From contig NZ_CP024608.1 in NCBI RefSeq assembly GCF_002752675.1, positions 6,634,001-6,698,000 on the forward strand: a stretch of 64,000 bases of DNA, read 5' to 3'. The stretch comes from Massilia violaceinigra. GTDB taxonomy: Bacteria > Pseudomonadota > Gammaproteobacteria > Burkholderiales > Burkholderiaceae_D. The notes under the pieces are model-generated. The model was not told the DNA's origin and made no database searches. It worked only from the letters and a program-made list of their open reading frames with translations. The position numbers were made by a program, and so were the translations under genes. Positions 27,922-36,625 of this stretch are shown piece after piece (position 1 is the first letter of the stretch; each line of letters opens with the position of its first letter).

Positions 27922-28719
27922 TCAGAATGCGTAATTGACCGTCACCGCCAGCAGCGGCGCCGTCTTGCGCTTGACGATCGGGCTGTCGGCGGCGTCGCCC
28001 ACGATGCTGACCACGCCGGCCATGGTGTTGACCGACCATGCCTTGCCCAGCTTGCGGTTCCAGTTGATACCCGCATTCACGCGCGAAAAACCGGCCTTGG
28101 TGTCGTAACGCTTGTAGCCGGACGTCAGGCTCTGGGCCGCGGTAACGCCATAAAACGCCTGCATGTTCTTTTTGTCGCTGTAGGTGGCCGACACGAACAG
28201 GCCCAGCTGGTTCGCTTCGCTCTTGATCAAAGGTGCCTGCGCGCCAAACTCATAGCTGTTGCCGCGCTCGCGGTGCGTGAGCGCCATCATGGCGCGCATG
28301 CCGATGCCGATGCCGCCGTCGAACTCATAGCCGACACCGAACACACCCAGCGCCGACGTCTTGATTTCGCCCATGCCCCTGAGCGCGTCGGATCCCTGCG
28401 AGATGCCGTGATCGCGGTCGCTGCGGCTCGGCGCGACGCCGAGCGCGCCGCTCAGGGACACCGGCCCGAACTTGGTCTTGTAGCCAATGCCGCTCACCGT
28501 GCTGGCGAAAAACCCGCTGCTGTGCTGATAGTCGGCCACCAGTACCGGCACTGCCCGGTTCTTGTCGCTGCCGGAGTATTCGGGAATGGCCGCCACGCCC
28601 AGGCCCAGGGTCATGGTCGATTCGCCCGGCTTGGCGGGGGCGACGCCCATCTCGGCGGCATGAAGGGTGGGAGCAAGCGTGCTCAGCAGGATGATGGCGG
28701 CGTGGCGAAAACGTAACAT
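27922..28719 (-). CDS. MipA/OmpV family outer membrane protein
   Basis: A 265-residue beta-barrel with signal peptide ending near LHAAE. The MipA/OmpV pattern is evident from IPEYSGSDKNRAVPVL early on, alternating amphipathic strands, and the C-terminal VTVNYAF with final Phe. Family members are outer-membrane scaffolds or porin-like proteins; MipA in E. coli bridges MltA and PBP1B, others are linked to antibiotic or stress responses. The AAGGA site fits ATG 28719. It may be regulated by the LysR gene that follows it, or by the upstream region shared with the divergent dehydrogenase. Confidence 0.87.
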   Translation of the reverse strand: MLRFRHAAIILLSTLAPTLHAAEMGVAPAKPGESTMTLGLGVAAIPEYSGSDKNRAVPVLVADYQHSSGFFASTVSGIGYKTKFGPVSLSGALGVAPSRSDRDHGISQGSDALRGMGEIKTSALGVFGVGYEFDGGIGIGMRAMMALTHRERGNSYEFGAQAPLIKSEANQLGLFVSATYSDKKNMQAFYGVTAAQSLTSGYKRYDTKAGFSRVNAGINWNRKLGKAWSVNTMAGVVSIVGDAADSPIVKRKTAPLLAVTVNYAF

Positions 28720-28976
28720 GACTGTGTCCTTGGACTAGAGGTTGGCGGTGTTTGCTTGATAACTTGAAACAACGGACGGGAGTGTCGCAACCTTTCCAAA
28801 GCTGCACCATGCAATCCTCGGGTGTACCGAACGGCGCCCTCAAACGTAGCGCCAGGAGGTACTTTCGGTCCTTGTCCTTGATACCGGTCATGCGGCCGGC
28901 ACATGCATACGAATAAGTCGGGGCTTATGGATATCCACAAATGTCTGATTTTTCTTTTGTAGCGTGCGCATCTATA

Positions 28977-28991
28977 TTGACATCCGGTCAA
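28977..28991. promoter_or_regulatory. Dyad upstream of the NDH-2-like gene
   Basis: TTGAC-ATCCG-GTCAA, a perfect 5-bp dyad with 5-base spacer, about 40 bases before the start of the dehydrogenase gene. It resembles FNR/CRP-family half-sites (TTGAT...ATCAA) but the spacing is one base longer than usual. The intergenic region 28720-29029 holds this site and presumably the divergent mipA promoter; no gene. Confidence 0.3.
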
Positions 28992-29029
28992 CGCACTTTC
29001 CCATCGCGACACCTACAGGAGAAGACACC

Positions 29030-30328
29030 ATGGAAACCATCGTCATCGTCGGCGGCGGCGCCGGAGGGCTGGAACTGGCCACCCGGCTCGGCAACAGCGC
29101 CGGCAAGGCAGGCCGCGCACGCGTCGTACTGGTCGACCGCTGGCCCACCCATTTCTGGAAGCCGCTGCTGCACACGGTCGCTTCGGGCAAGCACGATCCC
29201 CAGGTGATGGCGATCGACTACGCGGCGCAGGCGTCCGAACACGGCTTCGAGTTCGCGCGCGGCGAAGTGCTGGGCGTGGACCGTGAAACGCGGCGCGTGT
29301 CGCTGGCGCCGTGGATCGCCGACGACGGCGCCGAAGTGCTCCCCGCCCGCTCGATCGGCTACGACAAGCTGGTGCTGGCACTCGGGTCGGTCACCAACTT
29401 CTTCGGCGTGCCCGGGGCCGAACAGCACGTGCTGACCCTGGACGACGTGGCGCAGGCCGAAACGTTCCGCCAGCGCTTCGTGGATGGCTGTATCCAGGCC
29501 AGCGCGCGCCAGGCCGCCGGCGGCCAGCTCAATCCCGGCATCGACATCGTGATCGTCGGCGGCGGCGCCACCGGGGTGGAGCTGGCGGCCGAATTGAGCC
29601 ACAGCGCGCGCACGCTGGCCAAATACAATGTGCACGCGCTCGATCCGGTGCGCCATGTGCGCATCCGCATCCTGGAGCGCGGTTCGCTGCTGCTGCCGCA
29701 CCTGCATCCGCGCCTGTCCAAGCGCGCCGCGCGCCATCTGCGCGCGCTCGGCATCAAGGTGCTCACCGATACCGCCGTGGCGCGCGTCGATGGCGGCGCG
29801 GTGCTCGATACGGAAGGCTGCACCTACCCGTCGGCGATCACCCTGTGGGCGGCGGGTGTGGAAGCGCCGCCGCTGTGCGCCACGCTGGGATTGACCACCA
29901 ACCCCCTGCGCCAGATCGCGGTCGCGCCTTCGCTGCAGGCGCTGGAAGATCCGGACGTGTATGCGATCGGCGACTGCGCCAATTTTGTGTGTCCGATCAT
30001 GGGGAAAGTACCGCCACGCGCGCAGGCCGCGCACCAGCAGGCCATGTATCTGGCGCAGGTGCTGGGGCAGGCGTCACCGCTCAAGGCGCCCTTTGCCTAC
30101 CGCGATTACGGCTCGCTGGTGTCGCTCGGGCCACTGGCGGCGGTCGGTGTACTCACCGGCACGGCCGGCGGGCGCAAATACCCGGTGGGCGGCGTGCTGG
30201 CCAGGTTGTTGTATTCGCTGATGTACCGCAAGCACCAGATGGCGCTGCACGGGGTGGTGAGGATGTCGGCGCAGACGGTGGCGGACTGGATTCGCCAGAA
30301 GCTCTCGCCGGCGGTCAAGCTGCATTAG
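29030..30328 (+). CDS. ndh: NADH dehydrogenase type II-like FAD oxidoreductase
   Basis: A 432-residue flavoprotein that moves electrons from NAD(P)H to quinone without pumping protons. FAD-binding motif GGGAGGLELA is at the N-terminus, the substrate-loop style VDRWPTHFWKPLLH follows, a second Rossmann motif GGGATGVELAAEL binds NADH, and IGDCANF closes the FAD site. The C-terminal segment (VLARLLYSLMYRKHQMALHG) is a membrane-association helix. AGGAGAAG before ATG 29030 fixes the start; the longer frame to 28964 is rejected. Gene symbol is by family likeness. Confidence 0.85.
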   Translation: METIVIVGGGAGGLELATRLGNSAGKAGRARVVLVDRWPTHFWKPLLHTVASGKHDPQVMAIDYAAQASEHGFEFARGEVLGVDRETRRVSLAPWIADDGAEVLPARSIGYDKLVLALGSVTNFFGVPGAEQHVLTLDDVAQAETFRQRFVDGCIQASARQAAGGQLNPGIDIVIVGGGATGVELAAELSHSARTLAKYNVHALDPVRHVRIRILERGSLLLPHLHPRLSKRAARHLRALGIKVLTDTAVARVDGGAVLDTEGCTYPSAITLWAAGVEAPPLCATLGLTTNPLRQIAVAPSLQALEDPDVYAIGDCANFVCPIMGKVPPRAQAAHQQAMYLAQVLGQASPLKAPFAYRDYGSLVSLGPLAAVGVLTGTAGGRKYPVGGVLARLLYSLMYRKHQMALHGVVRMSAQTVADWIRQKLSPAVKLH

Positions 30329-30430
30329 GCCGCGCCGGGCGCGCGTGGCGATTGCCGGCGTCCGCCGCTTGGGTTTATAGTCAGGCCTGGTGTTCAAGAT
30401 CATTGACATGCACGGACAAAGGAGATCGCC

Positions 30431-31921
30431 ATGCCGCATCTGCCACCCCCCGGCCTGCCCACGCCGGCGCGCCGGCGCCTCGCCTGCGCCCTCTTCGTCG
30501 GCGCCGCCGCCGGTACGGCCCATGCGGGCGGCTGGGATATCGTCTCGGCGTCGCGCACTTACAACACCATTCCGCTGAAAAGCGACGACACCGTCAACCC
30601 CATGCGCGGCTACCACCGCTGGCAAAACCAGGAACTGGTGCCGCAGGCGGCGCCCGCCCGCGACGCTTTCCGCCGCTACCACTGGCGCGACCTCGAAGGC
30701 GTGCAGGGCCAGTACACGTTCGGCGCCATCCTGGCCGACCTGAAAACGGCGCGTGACCAGGGCCGCAAGTACGCGTTCAGGCTGCGCATGATGGCCGGCT
30801 ACGACGACGGCCAGCTGTATGCCCCCGCCTACCTGGCCGGCAATGCATCCTGCCTGCACGGTTGCGGCTTCTGGGCCGACGCCGGCGCCGCTTCCGGCAA
30901 GACCTGGGTGCCCGACTGGAACGATCCGTTTGTGCTGGCGCGTTCGCGCGCGCTGCTGCAGGCGCTGGCGCAAGCGATTGCCGCTTCCGGCAACGCCGCC
31001 AGCATCGCCTGGATCGACGTCGGCCTGTACGGCCAGTACGGCGAATGGGCGATTCGCAAGAGCGTCTACACCAACCGCCCGGCCGGCATCGAGGAAGCCA
31101 CCACGGCGACCCGGCGCGCGCTCGCAAAAATGCATTTCGAGGCCTTCCCCACCCAGCAATTCGTCATGTTCATCCCGTACGCGAACCGCGACGCGCTGCG
31201 CTACGCCCTGCTCGAACAGACCATCACCACTAAACCGGTGGGCTTGCGCGCCGACTGCCTGGCCCAGGCGGGCTACTTCAAGCAGTGGACCGATCACGCG
31301 GACGAGTGGCGCCAGTTTGCCGACCAATGGCGCAAAGCGCCCTTCATCGCCGAATTCTGCCCGTTTGAAAGCGGCCACCCGACCAACGGACCGGCGACGG
31401 CGCGCGCCCAGGCCAGCGAATTTCACATCTCCTCGGTGGGCAATGCGAACTTCGCGCTGTCCAAACCGGACGATCAACGCTGGCTGTCGCTGAGCGACCC
31501 GGAACGACACGACATGCTGATGCTGGGCCGCGAGGCGGGCTACCGCTACGGCGTCGACAGCACCTGGGTGAGCCTCACGGGCGATGGCCAGCTGACCCTG
31601 GCGGCCACCTTCCGCAACAGCGGCAACGCGCCCACCTACGAGCCGTGGAACGTCAAGCTGGAGATCGTCGACACCAGCGGCATGGCGCGCTGGTCGGGCA
31701 CCGTGCCGGTCGCGTTGAACAGCCTCGCCGGCGGCGGCGTGACCACGAGGGTGCAATCGAGCTGGCGGGTGCCGGCGCTGGCGGCGGGCACCTATACCCT
31801 GCGGCTGGTTGCGCGCGACGCCCGCCCGGCCGATGGCCAGCAGCGCCGCCCCCTGGCATGGGTGTTGGGTGAACGCGACGCCGACGGCGGCCTGACCTTG
31901 CGCAGCCTGCGCCGGCGCTGA
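30431..31921 (+). CDS. Secreted DUF4874/DUF4832-type protein, glycosidase-like
   Basis: An exported protein of 496 residues (signal peptide to about GTAHA). The motif VNPMRGYHRW near the N-terminus and the (beta/alpha) barrel-like middle with WIDVGLYGQYGEW correspond to DUF4874/DUF4832 proteins, thought to be glycoside hydrolase-like enzymes. Conserved acidic residues in this barrel (D and E in IDVGLYGQYGEW) could be catalytic. The last 110 residues look like an Ig-like beta sandwich. AAAGGAGA precedes the ATG. Substrate unknown; probably an extracellular polysaccharide. Confidence 0.75.
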   Translation: MPHLPPPGLPTPARRRLACALFVGAAAGTAHAGGWDIVSASRTYNTIPLKSDDTVNPMRGYHRWQNQELVPQAAPARDAFRRYHWRDLEGVQGQYTFGAILADLKTARDQGRKYAFRLRMMAGYDDGQLYAPAYLAGNASCLHGCGFWADAGAASGKTWVPDWNDPFVLARSRALLQALAQAIAASGNAASIAWIDVGLYGQYGEWAIRKSVYTNRPAGIEEATTATRRALAKMHFEAFPTQQFVMFIPYANRDALRYALLEQTITTKPVGLRADCLAQAGYFKQWTDHADEWRQFADQWRKAPFIAEFCPFESGHPTNGPATARAQASEFHISSVGNANFALSKPDDQRWLSLSDPERHDMLMLGREAGYRYGVDSTWVSLTGDGQLTLAATFRNSGNAPTYEPWNVKLEIVDTSGMARWSGTVPVALNSLAGGGVTTRVQSSWRVPALAAGTYTLRLVARDARPADGQQRRPLAWVLGERDADGGLTLRSLRRR

Positions 31922-31976
31922 CATGGGGCAGCCCCATGGTAGCATCGGATTTACCCGACAAATTGCGAGGGCAATG

Positions 31977-32588
31977 ATGACAAAGAACTTGATTGGACCA
32001 TTCGCTGCGCTGTTGGTGGGGGCGCTCATGTCCGGCTGCGACACGATGACGCCGGACGAGTGCAAGGCCGCCAACTGGAGCGATATCGGTCTGCGCGACG
32101 GCGCGGCTGGAAAGCCCATCTCCATGCTGGAAGAGCGCGCCAAAGCCTGCTCGAAGGCCGGCACCGCGATCGATTCGGCCGGCTACATCGCCGGCCGCGA
32201 ACGCGGCTTGCAGACCTTTTGCCGGCTCGAGAACGCCGCGCCGCTCGGCCTGAACGGCACCGCTTATGCCGGTGTCTGCCCGGCGCCGCTCGACTTCGAG
32301 TTCCGCCGCCGCCATCAGGCCGGATACGCCGTTTATACCCTGCGCAACGAGATCAGCGGGTTCGATAGCCGTAGCGATCGTTTGCAACGCAAGCTGCGCG
32401 AGGCCGACAGTGACGAATCGAAGCAACTTGCGGCCAGCGACAAGGACGACGAGCGCAAGCGCATTCGCCGGGAATTCGACGAGCGCCGGCGCCATCTGCG
32501 CAATGAACTGCGCGACATCGACCGCTCGCTGCAAGGCACGCGCGACGCCCTGCGGTCCGCCGAATATATCGTCGATACACTGCGCTAA
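31977..32588 (+). CDS. DUF2799 lipoprotein
   Basis: A 203-residue lipoprotein: hydrophobic N-terminus and lipobox ALMSGC. The DUF2799 pattern is seen in CKAANWSDIGLRDGAAG and the GYIAGRERGLQTFC segment; the C-terminal third is a charged coiled coil (about 130-200) rich in Arg, Asp and Glu. Role unknown; such proteins sit in the outer membrane facing the periplasm. ATG 31977 is chosen over 31974 for better distance to GAGG. It follows the DUF4832 gene by 55 bases and may be in its operon. Confidence 0.82.
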   Translation: MTKNLIGPFAALLVGALMSGCDTMTPDECKAANWSDIGLRDGAAGKPISMLEERAKACSKAGTAIDSAGYIAGRERGLQTFCRLENAAPLGLNGTAYAGVCPAPLDFEFRRRHQAGYAVYTLRNEISGFDSRSDRLQRKLREADSDESKQLAASDKDDERKRIRREFDERRRHLRNELRDIDRSLQGTRDALRSAEYIVDTLR

Positions 32589-32630
32589 GCGTAGCGCGGC
32601 GCCGCGCCGGGGGGATACCGGCCGGCGCCC

Positions 32631-32680
32631 TGCATTTCGCGCCGCCCCGCTGCATTTCGCGCCGCTTTCCCGCATTTCGT
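32631..32680 (+). promoter_or_regulatory. Three phased GCATTTCG repeats, probable LytTR operator
   Basis: The word gcatttcg occurs at 32632, 32652 and 32672, spaced exactly 20 bases (two helical turns). Flanking bases are also shared between the first two units (tgcatttcgcgccgc). LytTR-domain regulators bind direct repeats on one face of the helix with about 20-21-base period, and a LytTR regulator gene ends the operon that starts 75 bases downstream. Confidence 0.6.
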
Positions 32681-32754
32681 CGCATGCCCGCTTCTCTCCG
32701 GTTTGATGTCGATAAAGTCACTTCATCGCAATCACAAACCCACCGGAGAATCCC

Positions 32755-33177
32755 ATGCGCCACCTGCTCGCTACCGCCTTCTGCACCGCCGCCCTGCTGA
32801 CCGCATCCCTGGCCAGCGCCGCCGACCTCACCATCCGCATCGACGACGTGCGCAGCGACGACGGCACGGTCATGGTGGCCCTGTATAACTCGGCCGGCAG
32901 CTTCCTCAAAAAACCCGTCGGCGCCGCCGGCGAAAAAGCCGTCAAAGGCAGCACCACCATCACCATCAAGGACCTGCCAGCGGGCGCCTACGCCTACGCC
33001 ATCTACCACGATGCCAACGCCAATGGCAAAATGGATGCCAACATGATGGGCATCCCGACCGAGGACTTCGCATTCAGTAATAACGCCCTCGGTAAAATGG
33101 GCCCACCCAAATTCGACGACGCCATGTTCACCCTTCCAGCGGCTGGCCTGGACGCCACCGTCAGCCTGAAACACTAA
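32755..33177 (+). CDS. DUF2141 periplasmic protein
   Basis: An exported 140-residue beta-sandwich protein with signal peptide cut near LASAA. DUF2141 is recognised from IDDVRSDDGTVMVALY, LPAGAYAYAIYHDANANGKMD and the closing GIPTEDFAFSNNA. It has Cna-B/transthyretin-like architecture and unknown role. First gene of a probable operon with the carotenoid oxygenase (13 bases downstream), a sensor kinase and a LytTR regulator; the phased repeats upstream are the likely control site. DUF2141 genes often neighbour carotenoid or membrane-lipid enzymes, so a related function is possible. Confidence 0.85.
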   Translation: MRHLLATAFCTAALLTASLASAADLTIRIDDVRSDDGTVMVALYNSAGSFLKKPVGAAGEKAVKGSTTITIKDLPAGAYAYAIYHDANANGKMDANMMGIPTEDFAFSNNALGKMGPPKFDDAMFTLPAAGLDATVSLKH

Positions 33178-33190
33178 GCCGGAGACCGCC

Positions 33191-34687
33191 ATGCAACGCC
33201 GCACCTTCCTCACCTGCGCCACCAGCCTGGCCGCCCTCGGCCTCGTTCCCGGCAGCGCCATGGCCGATGCCGCCACTTTCCAGCGCTTCCATGCGGCGCT
33301 CAAGCGCGACCCCACGCTGGCGGTGTATGCCAACACGGTCGGCCAGCAGTCCGGCATCGCGCGCATCGTCGGGCGCATCCCGTCGGATCTGAACGGCGTG
33401 TTCTTCCGCAATGGCCCCGGGCGCTTTGAACTGGGCGGCGAACGCCACCACCACTGGTTTGACGGCGACGGCTTCGCCCAGCGCTGGCAGATCGCCGGCG
33501 GAAAAGTGAGCCACATCGGCAAATTTGTCGACACCGAACGCTTCACCGAAGAAAACGCCGCCGGCAAGTTCCTCTATCCATCCTTCGGCACGCATGTCGA
33601 CCGGCGCGGCGTCAAGACCAACGACACCATGAACGCGGCCAATACCAACCTGCTGCCCTTCAACGGGCGTGTGTACGCCCTGTGGGAAGGCGGCTCGGCC
33701 ATCGAGGTCGATGCGCAGACCCTGGCCACGGTCGGCATCAAGACCTGGAACGAGGACATGAAGTCGATGCCGTTTTCGGCCCACCCCAAGATCGATCCGG
33801 ATGGCGGCATGTGGAATTTCGGCGCCCTCCCCGGCGGCAACCGCCTGGCCCTGTACCGCATCGGCGCCGATGGCAAGGTGCTTAAAACCGCCATGGTCAG
33901 CGTGCCGCAACTGGCCATGGTGCATGACTTCGTGGTCAGCGCGAACCATCTGATTTTCCTGATTCCGCCGTATGACATGATCAGGGCCGACGACCGCAGC
34001 TTCGCCGAGCAGCACCACTGGGCCGGCAGCGGCGCCAATGCGCGCCCGCTGCGGGTGGTGGTCGTCTCCAAGGCCACCATGGAGATCCGCCAGACCTTCG
34101 AGCTGCCGCCGCATATGGTTTTCCACTTCGGGAATGCCTTCGACGACGGCGCAACCACCCGCTTCGACGTGGTGCTGCACGAGGGCGATGCGCTGGCCGA
34201 CGTCGGTCGCGTCATGCGCGGCGAGCGCCAGAAAAATTCGTCCGGCCGCGGCTTCGCGGCCCAGGTCACGCTCGATTACGCGAGCGGCAAGGCCACCACG
34301 GCGCGCCTGTTCGGCGCCAGCGAATTCCCGCGCGTGATGCCGCAGGTGGTTACGAGCCGCCACCGCCAGCTTGCGCTACTAAGCAGTTCAGCCCGCAATA
34401 CGGAGATCTTGCTCGACACCGTCAATCTGGTCGGCACCGACACCGGCAAGGCCGACAGCTACCGCTTCGACGCCGGCTGGCAGATGGAAGAACACGTGCT
34501 GGTCCCACGCGCCGGCGCCCGCTCGGAAACCGACGGTTACCTGGTCGGCGTGGCGCAGGACACCAAACGCGGGCACACCGTGATGACCGTGTTCGACGCT
34601 GCCCGCATCAAGGCCGGTCCGGTGGCGCTGGCACGCCTTCCCTACCGCGCACCGCACTGCTTCCACGGTAATTTTCTGGCTGCCTGA
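33191..34687 (+). CDS. Carotenoid oxygenase (RPE65/CCD family), Tat-exported
   Basis: An Fe(II)-dependent dioxygenase family that splits carotenoids, stilbenes or related polyenes at a double bond. The four iron-binding histidines are in place: H198 (FSAHPK), H245 (MVHDF), H312 (FHFGNAF) and H492 (CFHGNF), on the seven-bladed propeller typical of the family. The N-terminus MQRRTFLTC begins a Tat-type signal, so the folded enzyme is probably exported, unusual for a carotenoid enzyme. Substrate is not known; a periplasmic lipid-soluble polyene or a phenylpropanoid dimer are options. Its stop overlaps the kinase start by one base. Confidence 0.88.
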   Translation: MQRRTFLTCATSLAALGLVPGSAMADAATFQRFHAALKRDPTLAVYANTVGQQSGIARIVGRIPSDLNGVFFRNGPGRFELGGERHHHWFDGDGFAQRWQIAGGKVSHIGKFVDTERFTEENAAGKFLYPSFGTHVDRRGVKTNDTMNAANTNLLPFNGRVYALWEGGSAIEVDAQTLATVGIKTWNEDMKSMPFSAHPKIDPDGGMWNFGALPGGNRLALYRIGADGKVLKTAMVSVPQLAMVHDFVVSANHLIFLIPPYDMIRADDRSFAEQHHWAGSGANARPLRVVVVSKATMEIRQTFELPPHMVFHFGNAFDDGATTRFDVVLHEGDALADVGRVMRGERQKNSSGRGFAAQVTLDYASGKATTARLFGASEFPRVMPQVVTSRHRQLALLSSSARNTEILLDTVNLVGTDTGKADSYRFDAGWQMEEHVLVPRAGARSETDGYLVGVAQDTKRGHTVMTVFDAARIKAGPVALARLPYRAPHCFHGNFLAA

Positions 34688-35853
34688 TGACGATGACTCA
34701 CAGTCCCCCGCACACCTCGTCGCATCCGCTGGATGTGATTCCCCTGTTCCGGCGCTGGCCATGTTCACCGTGGCGCGACGTGCTCTATACCGGCATCTGG
34801 AACAGTCTGATCGCCATCTTCCTCACGGCGGCGAACATGCTGTTCAGCGGTGAAAGCCGCGGCTTTCCCGATTTTTTCGGGCCGACGCTGGTGATTTCGA
34901 ACGTGGTGGGCTACCTGATCCATGCGGTGCTCAGCGGCGCTGACTGGCTGCTGCGCGGCTGGCCGTCGCGCCTCGTCGGGCTGCCGCGCGTCCTGTACTT
35001 CCTCACCACGGTGGGACTGTGCGTGGTCGCGGGCATCGTCATCGGCACCAGTCTGCTCAAAGGCGTCAATCCGCTGCACTATCTGACCGGCGGCGCGGAC
35101 CTGGCGCCGCTGCTGCCATTTGCGCTGTTTACGGCCCTGATCATGGTCATTGTGCTGGTCAGCGGCGAGCGCCGCGTCGCCACCGAAACGCTGGCCGCGC
35201 GCCAGGGCGAGCAGATCGCCAGCGCCGCCCAGTTGCTGGCCGAAGCGCGCCTGCGCGCACTGCAGGCCCAGATCGAGCCGCATTTTTTGTACAACACCCT
35301 GGCCAACGTGGTCGGCCTGATCGACACCAATCCCGTCCAGGCACGCCACATGCTTGAACGCTTCATCGACTACCTGCGCGCCAGCCTCGCCGCCAGCCGC
35401 GCCGAGGAGGCCACCCTGGGCGCGGAACTCGATCTGGTGGCCGCCTACCTCGACGTGCTGGCGGTGCGCATGGGCGCGCGTCTGTCGTACCGCATCGAGG
35501 CCGACGGCTGCCGCCAGATCGGCATGGCGCCCATGCTGCTCCAGCCGCTCGTCGAAAACGCCGTCGCGCACGGACTCGAACCGAAGGTCGAGGGTGGCGA
35601 GATCGTGATCCGCGCGAGTTGCCGCGACGGGCAGCTGTGCATCGAAGTGAGCGACACCGGCGCGGGGCTGGGCAATGCCCCGCCCAAGCCGGGCGGCGGG
35701 GTCGGCCTGTCCAATTTGCGGGCGCGCCTGCGCAGTCTCCACGGCGTCGGAGCTCAGGTACAATTACTCGAAAATGAACCGTGCGGGATCACCGTGCGCC
35801 TCCTGCTGCCACTGAAAGACACGCCGCCATCGACCATCCACGCGCCCTCCTAG
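34687..35853 (+). CDS. LytS-type sensor histidine kinase (His_kinase/YpdA class)
   Basis: A 388-residue membrane kinase: four hydrophobic helices (about 34-52, 64-88, 102-124, 140-160), then the His_kinase domain with H199 in PHFLYNTLANVVG and an ATPase domain with VENAVAHGLE and GVGLSNLRARL. It has almost no extracytoplasmic domain, so the signal is probably sensed inside the membrane, for example a hydrophobic product of the carotenoid oxygenase encoded just upstream. The start codon overlaps the previous stop (TGATG), which points to translational coupling. Confidence 0.88.
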   Translation: MTMTHSPPHTSSHPLDVIPLFRRWPCSPWRDVLYTGIWNSLIAIFLTAANMLFSGESRGFPDFFGPTLVISNVVGYLIHAVLSGADWLLRGWPSRLVGLPRVLYFLTTVGLCVVAGIVIGTSLLKGVNPLHYLTGGADLAPLLPFALFTALIMVIVLVSGERRVATETLAARQGEQIASAAQLLAEARLRALQAQIEPHFLYNTLANVVGLIDTNPVQARHMLERFIDYLRASLAASRAEEATLGAELDLVAAYLDVLAVRMGARLSYRIEADGCRQIGMAPMLLQPLVENAVAHGLEPKVEGGEIVIRASCRDGQLCIEVSDTGAGLGNAPPKPGGGVGLSNLRARLRSLHGVGAQVQLLENEPCGITVRLLLPLKDTPPSTIHAPS

Positions 35854-36611
35854 CGGACGACGAACCGCACCTGCTCGACTACCTGCAAACGCAGCTGGCC
35901 ACGGCATGGCCGCAGCTGCGCATCGTCGGCAAAGCCGGCAACGGCATCGAAGCGCTGCGCCTGATCGACGAGCTGGCGCCGGACGTGGTCTTCCTCGACA
36001 TCCAGATGCCGGGCCTGAACGGCCTCACGCTGGCCGGGCGGCTGACGGCGGACGGCAAGGCGCCGCACATCGTGTTCGTCACTGCCCATCACGAGTACGC
36101 GGTCGACGCTTTTGATCATGCGGCGCTCGACTACCTGCTCAAGCCGACCACGCCGGAGCGGCTGGCCAAGACCGTCGCCAAGCTCAAACTGGCGCTGCAT
36201 GCACCCGCGCCAGCGGTGGCGCCGGATGCCCTGCGCGCGCTGCTGCAGCAGCTTGCCGCGCCGGTTCCTGCCGCGCCGGTGGCCGCGCCGCTGCAATGGA
36301 TACGCGCCGCGCATGGCGACGAGACGCGCCTGATCGCCATCGACGAAGTGATCTACTTCCAGAGCAACGACAAATATACCAGCGTGTTTTTGCAGGACGG
36401 CGAATGCCTGATCCGCACGCCGCTGAGCAAGCTGCGCGAGCAGCTCGACGAGGCGCGCTTCTGGCAGATTCACCGCAGCGTGATCGTCGCCGCCAAGTCG
36501 GTGGCCGGCACCCACACCGATTTCCGCGGCCGCCTCGTGGTCAAGCTCAAGGAACGGCGCGAGCAGCTCACCGTCAGCCGCAATTACGCCGAGCAGTTCA
36601 AGCAGATGTAG
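35781..36611 (+). CDS. LytTR-family response regulator
   Basis: Cytoplasmic regulator of about 276 residues or less: receiver domain (DDE in RALLADDEPH, phospho-acceptor D73 in VVFLDIQMPGLNG) and C-terminal LytTR DNA-binding domain (about 175-275). The start is uncertain. The only ordinary in-frame start is the GTG at 35781, which gives a 73-base overlap with the kinase gene and a poor ribosome site; homologous regulators usually start a few residues before RALLADDE, where here only an ATC (35829) is in frame. It is the likely binder of the phased repeats upstream of the operon. Confidence 0.85.
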   Translation: MRDHRAPPAATERHAAIDHPRALLADDEPHLLDYLQTQLATAWPQLRIVGKAGNGIEALRLIDELAPDVVFLDIQMPGLNGLTLAGRLTADGKAPHIVFVTAHHEYAVDAFDHAALDYLLKPTTPERLAKTVAKLKLALHAPAPAVAPDALRALLQQLAAPVPAAPVAAPLQWIRAAHGDETRLIAIDEVIYFQSNDKYTSVFLQDGECLIRTPLSKLREQLDEARFWQIHRSVIVAAKSVAGTHTDFRGRLVVKLKERREQLTVSRNYAEQFKQM

Positions 36612-36625
36612 CGGTGCGATGGACG

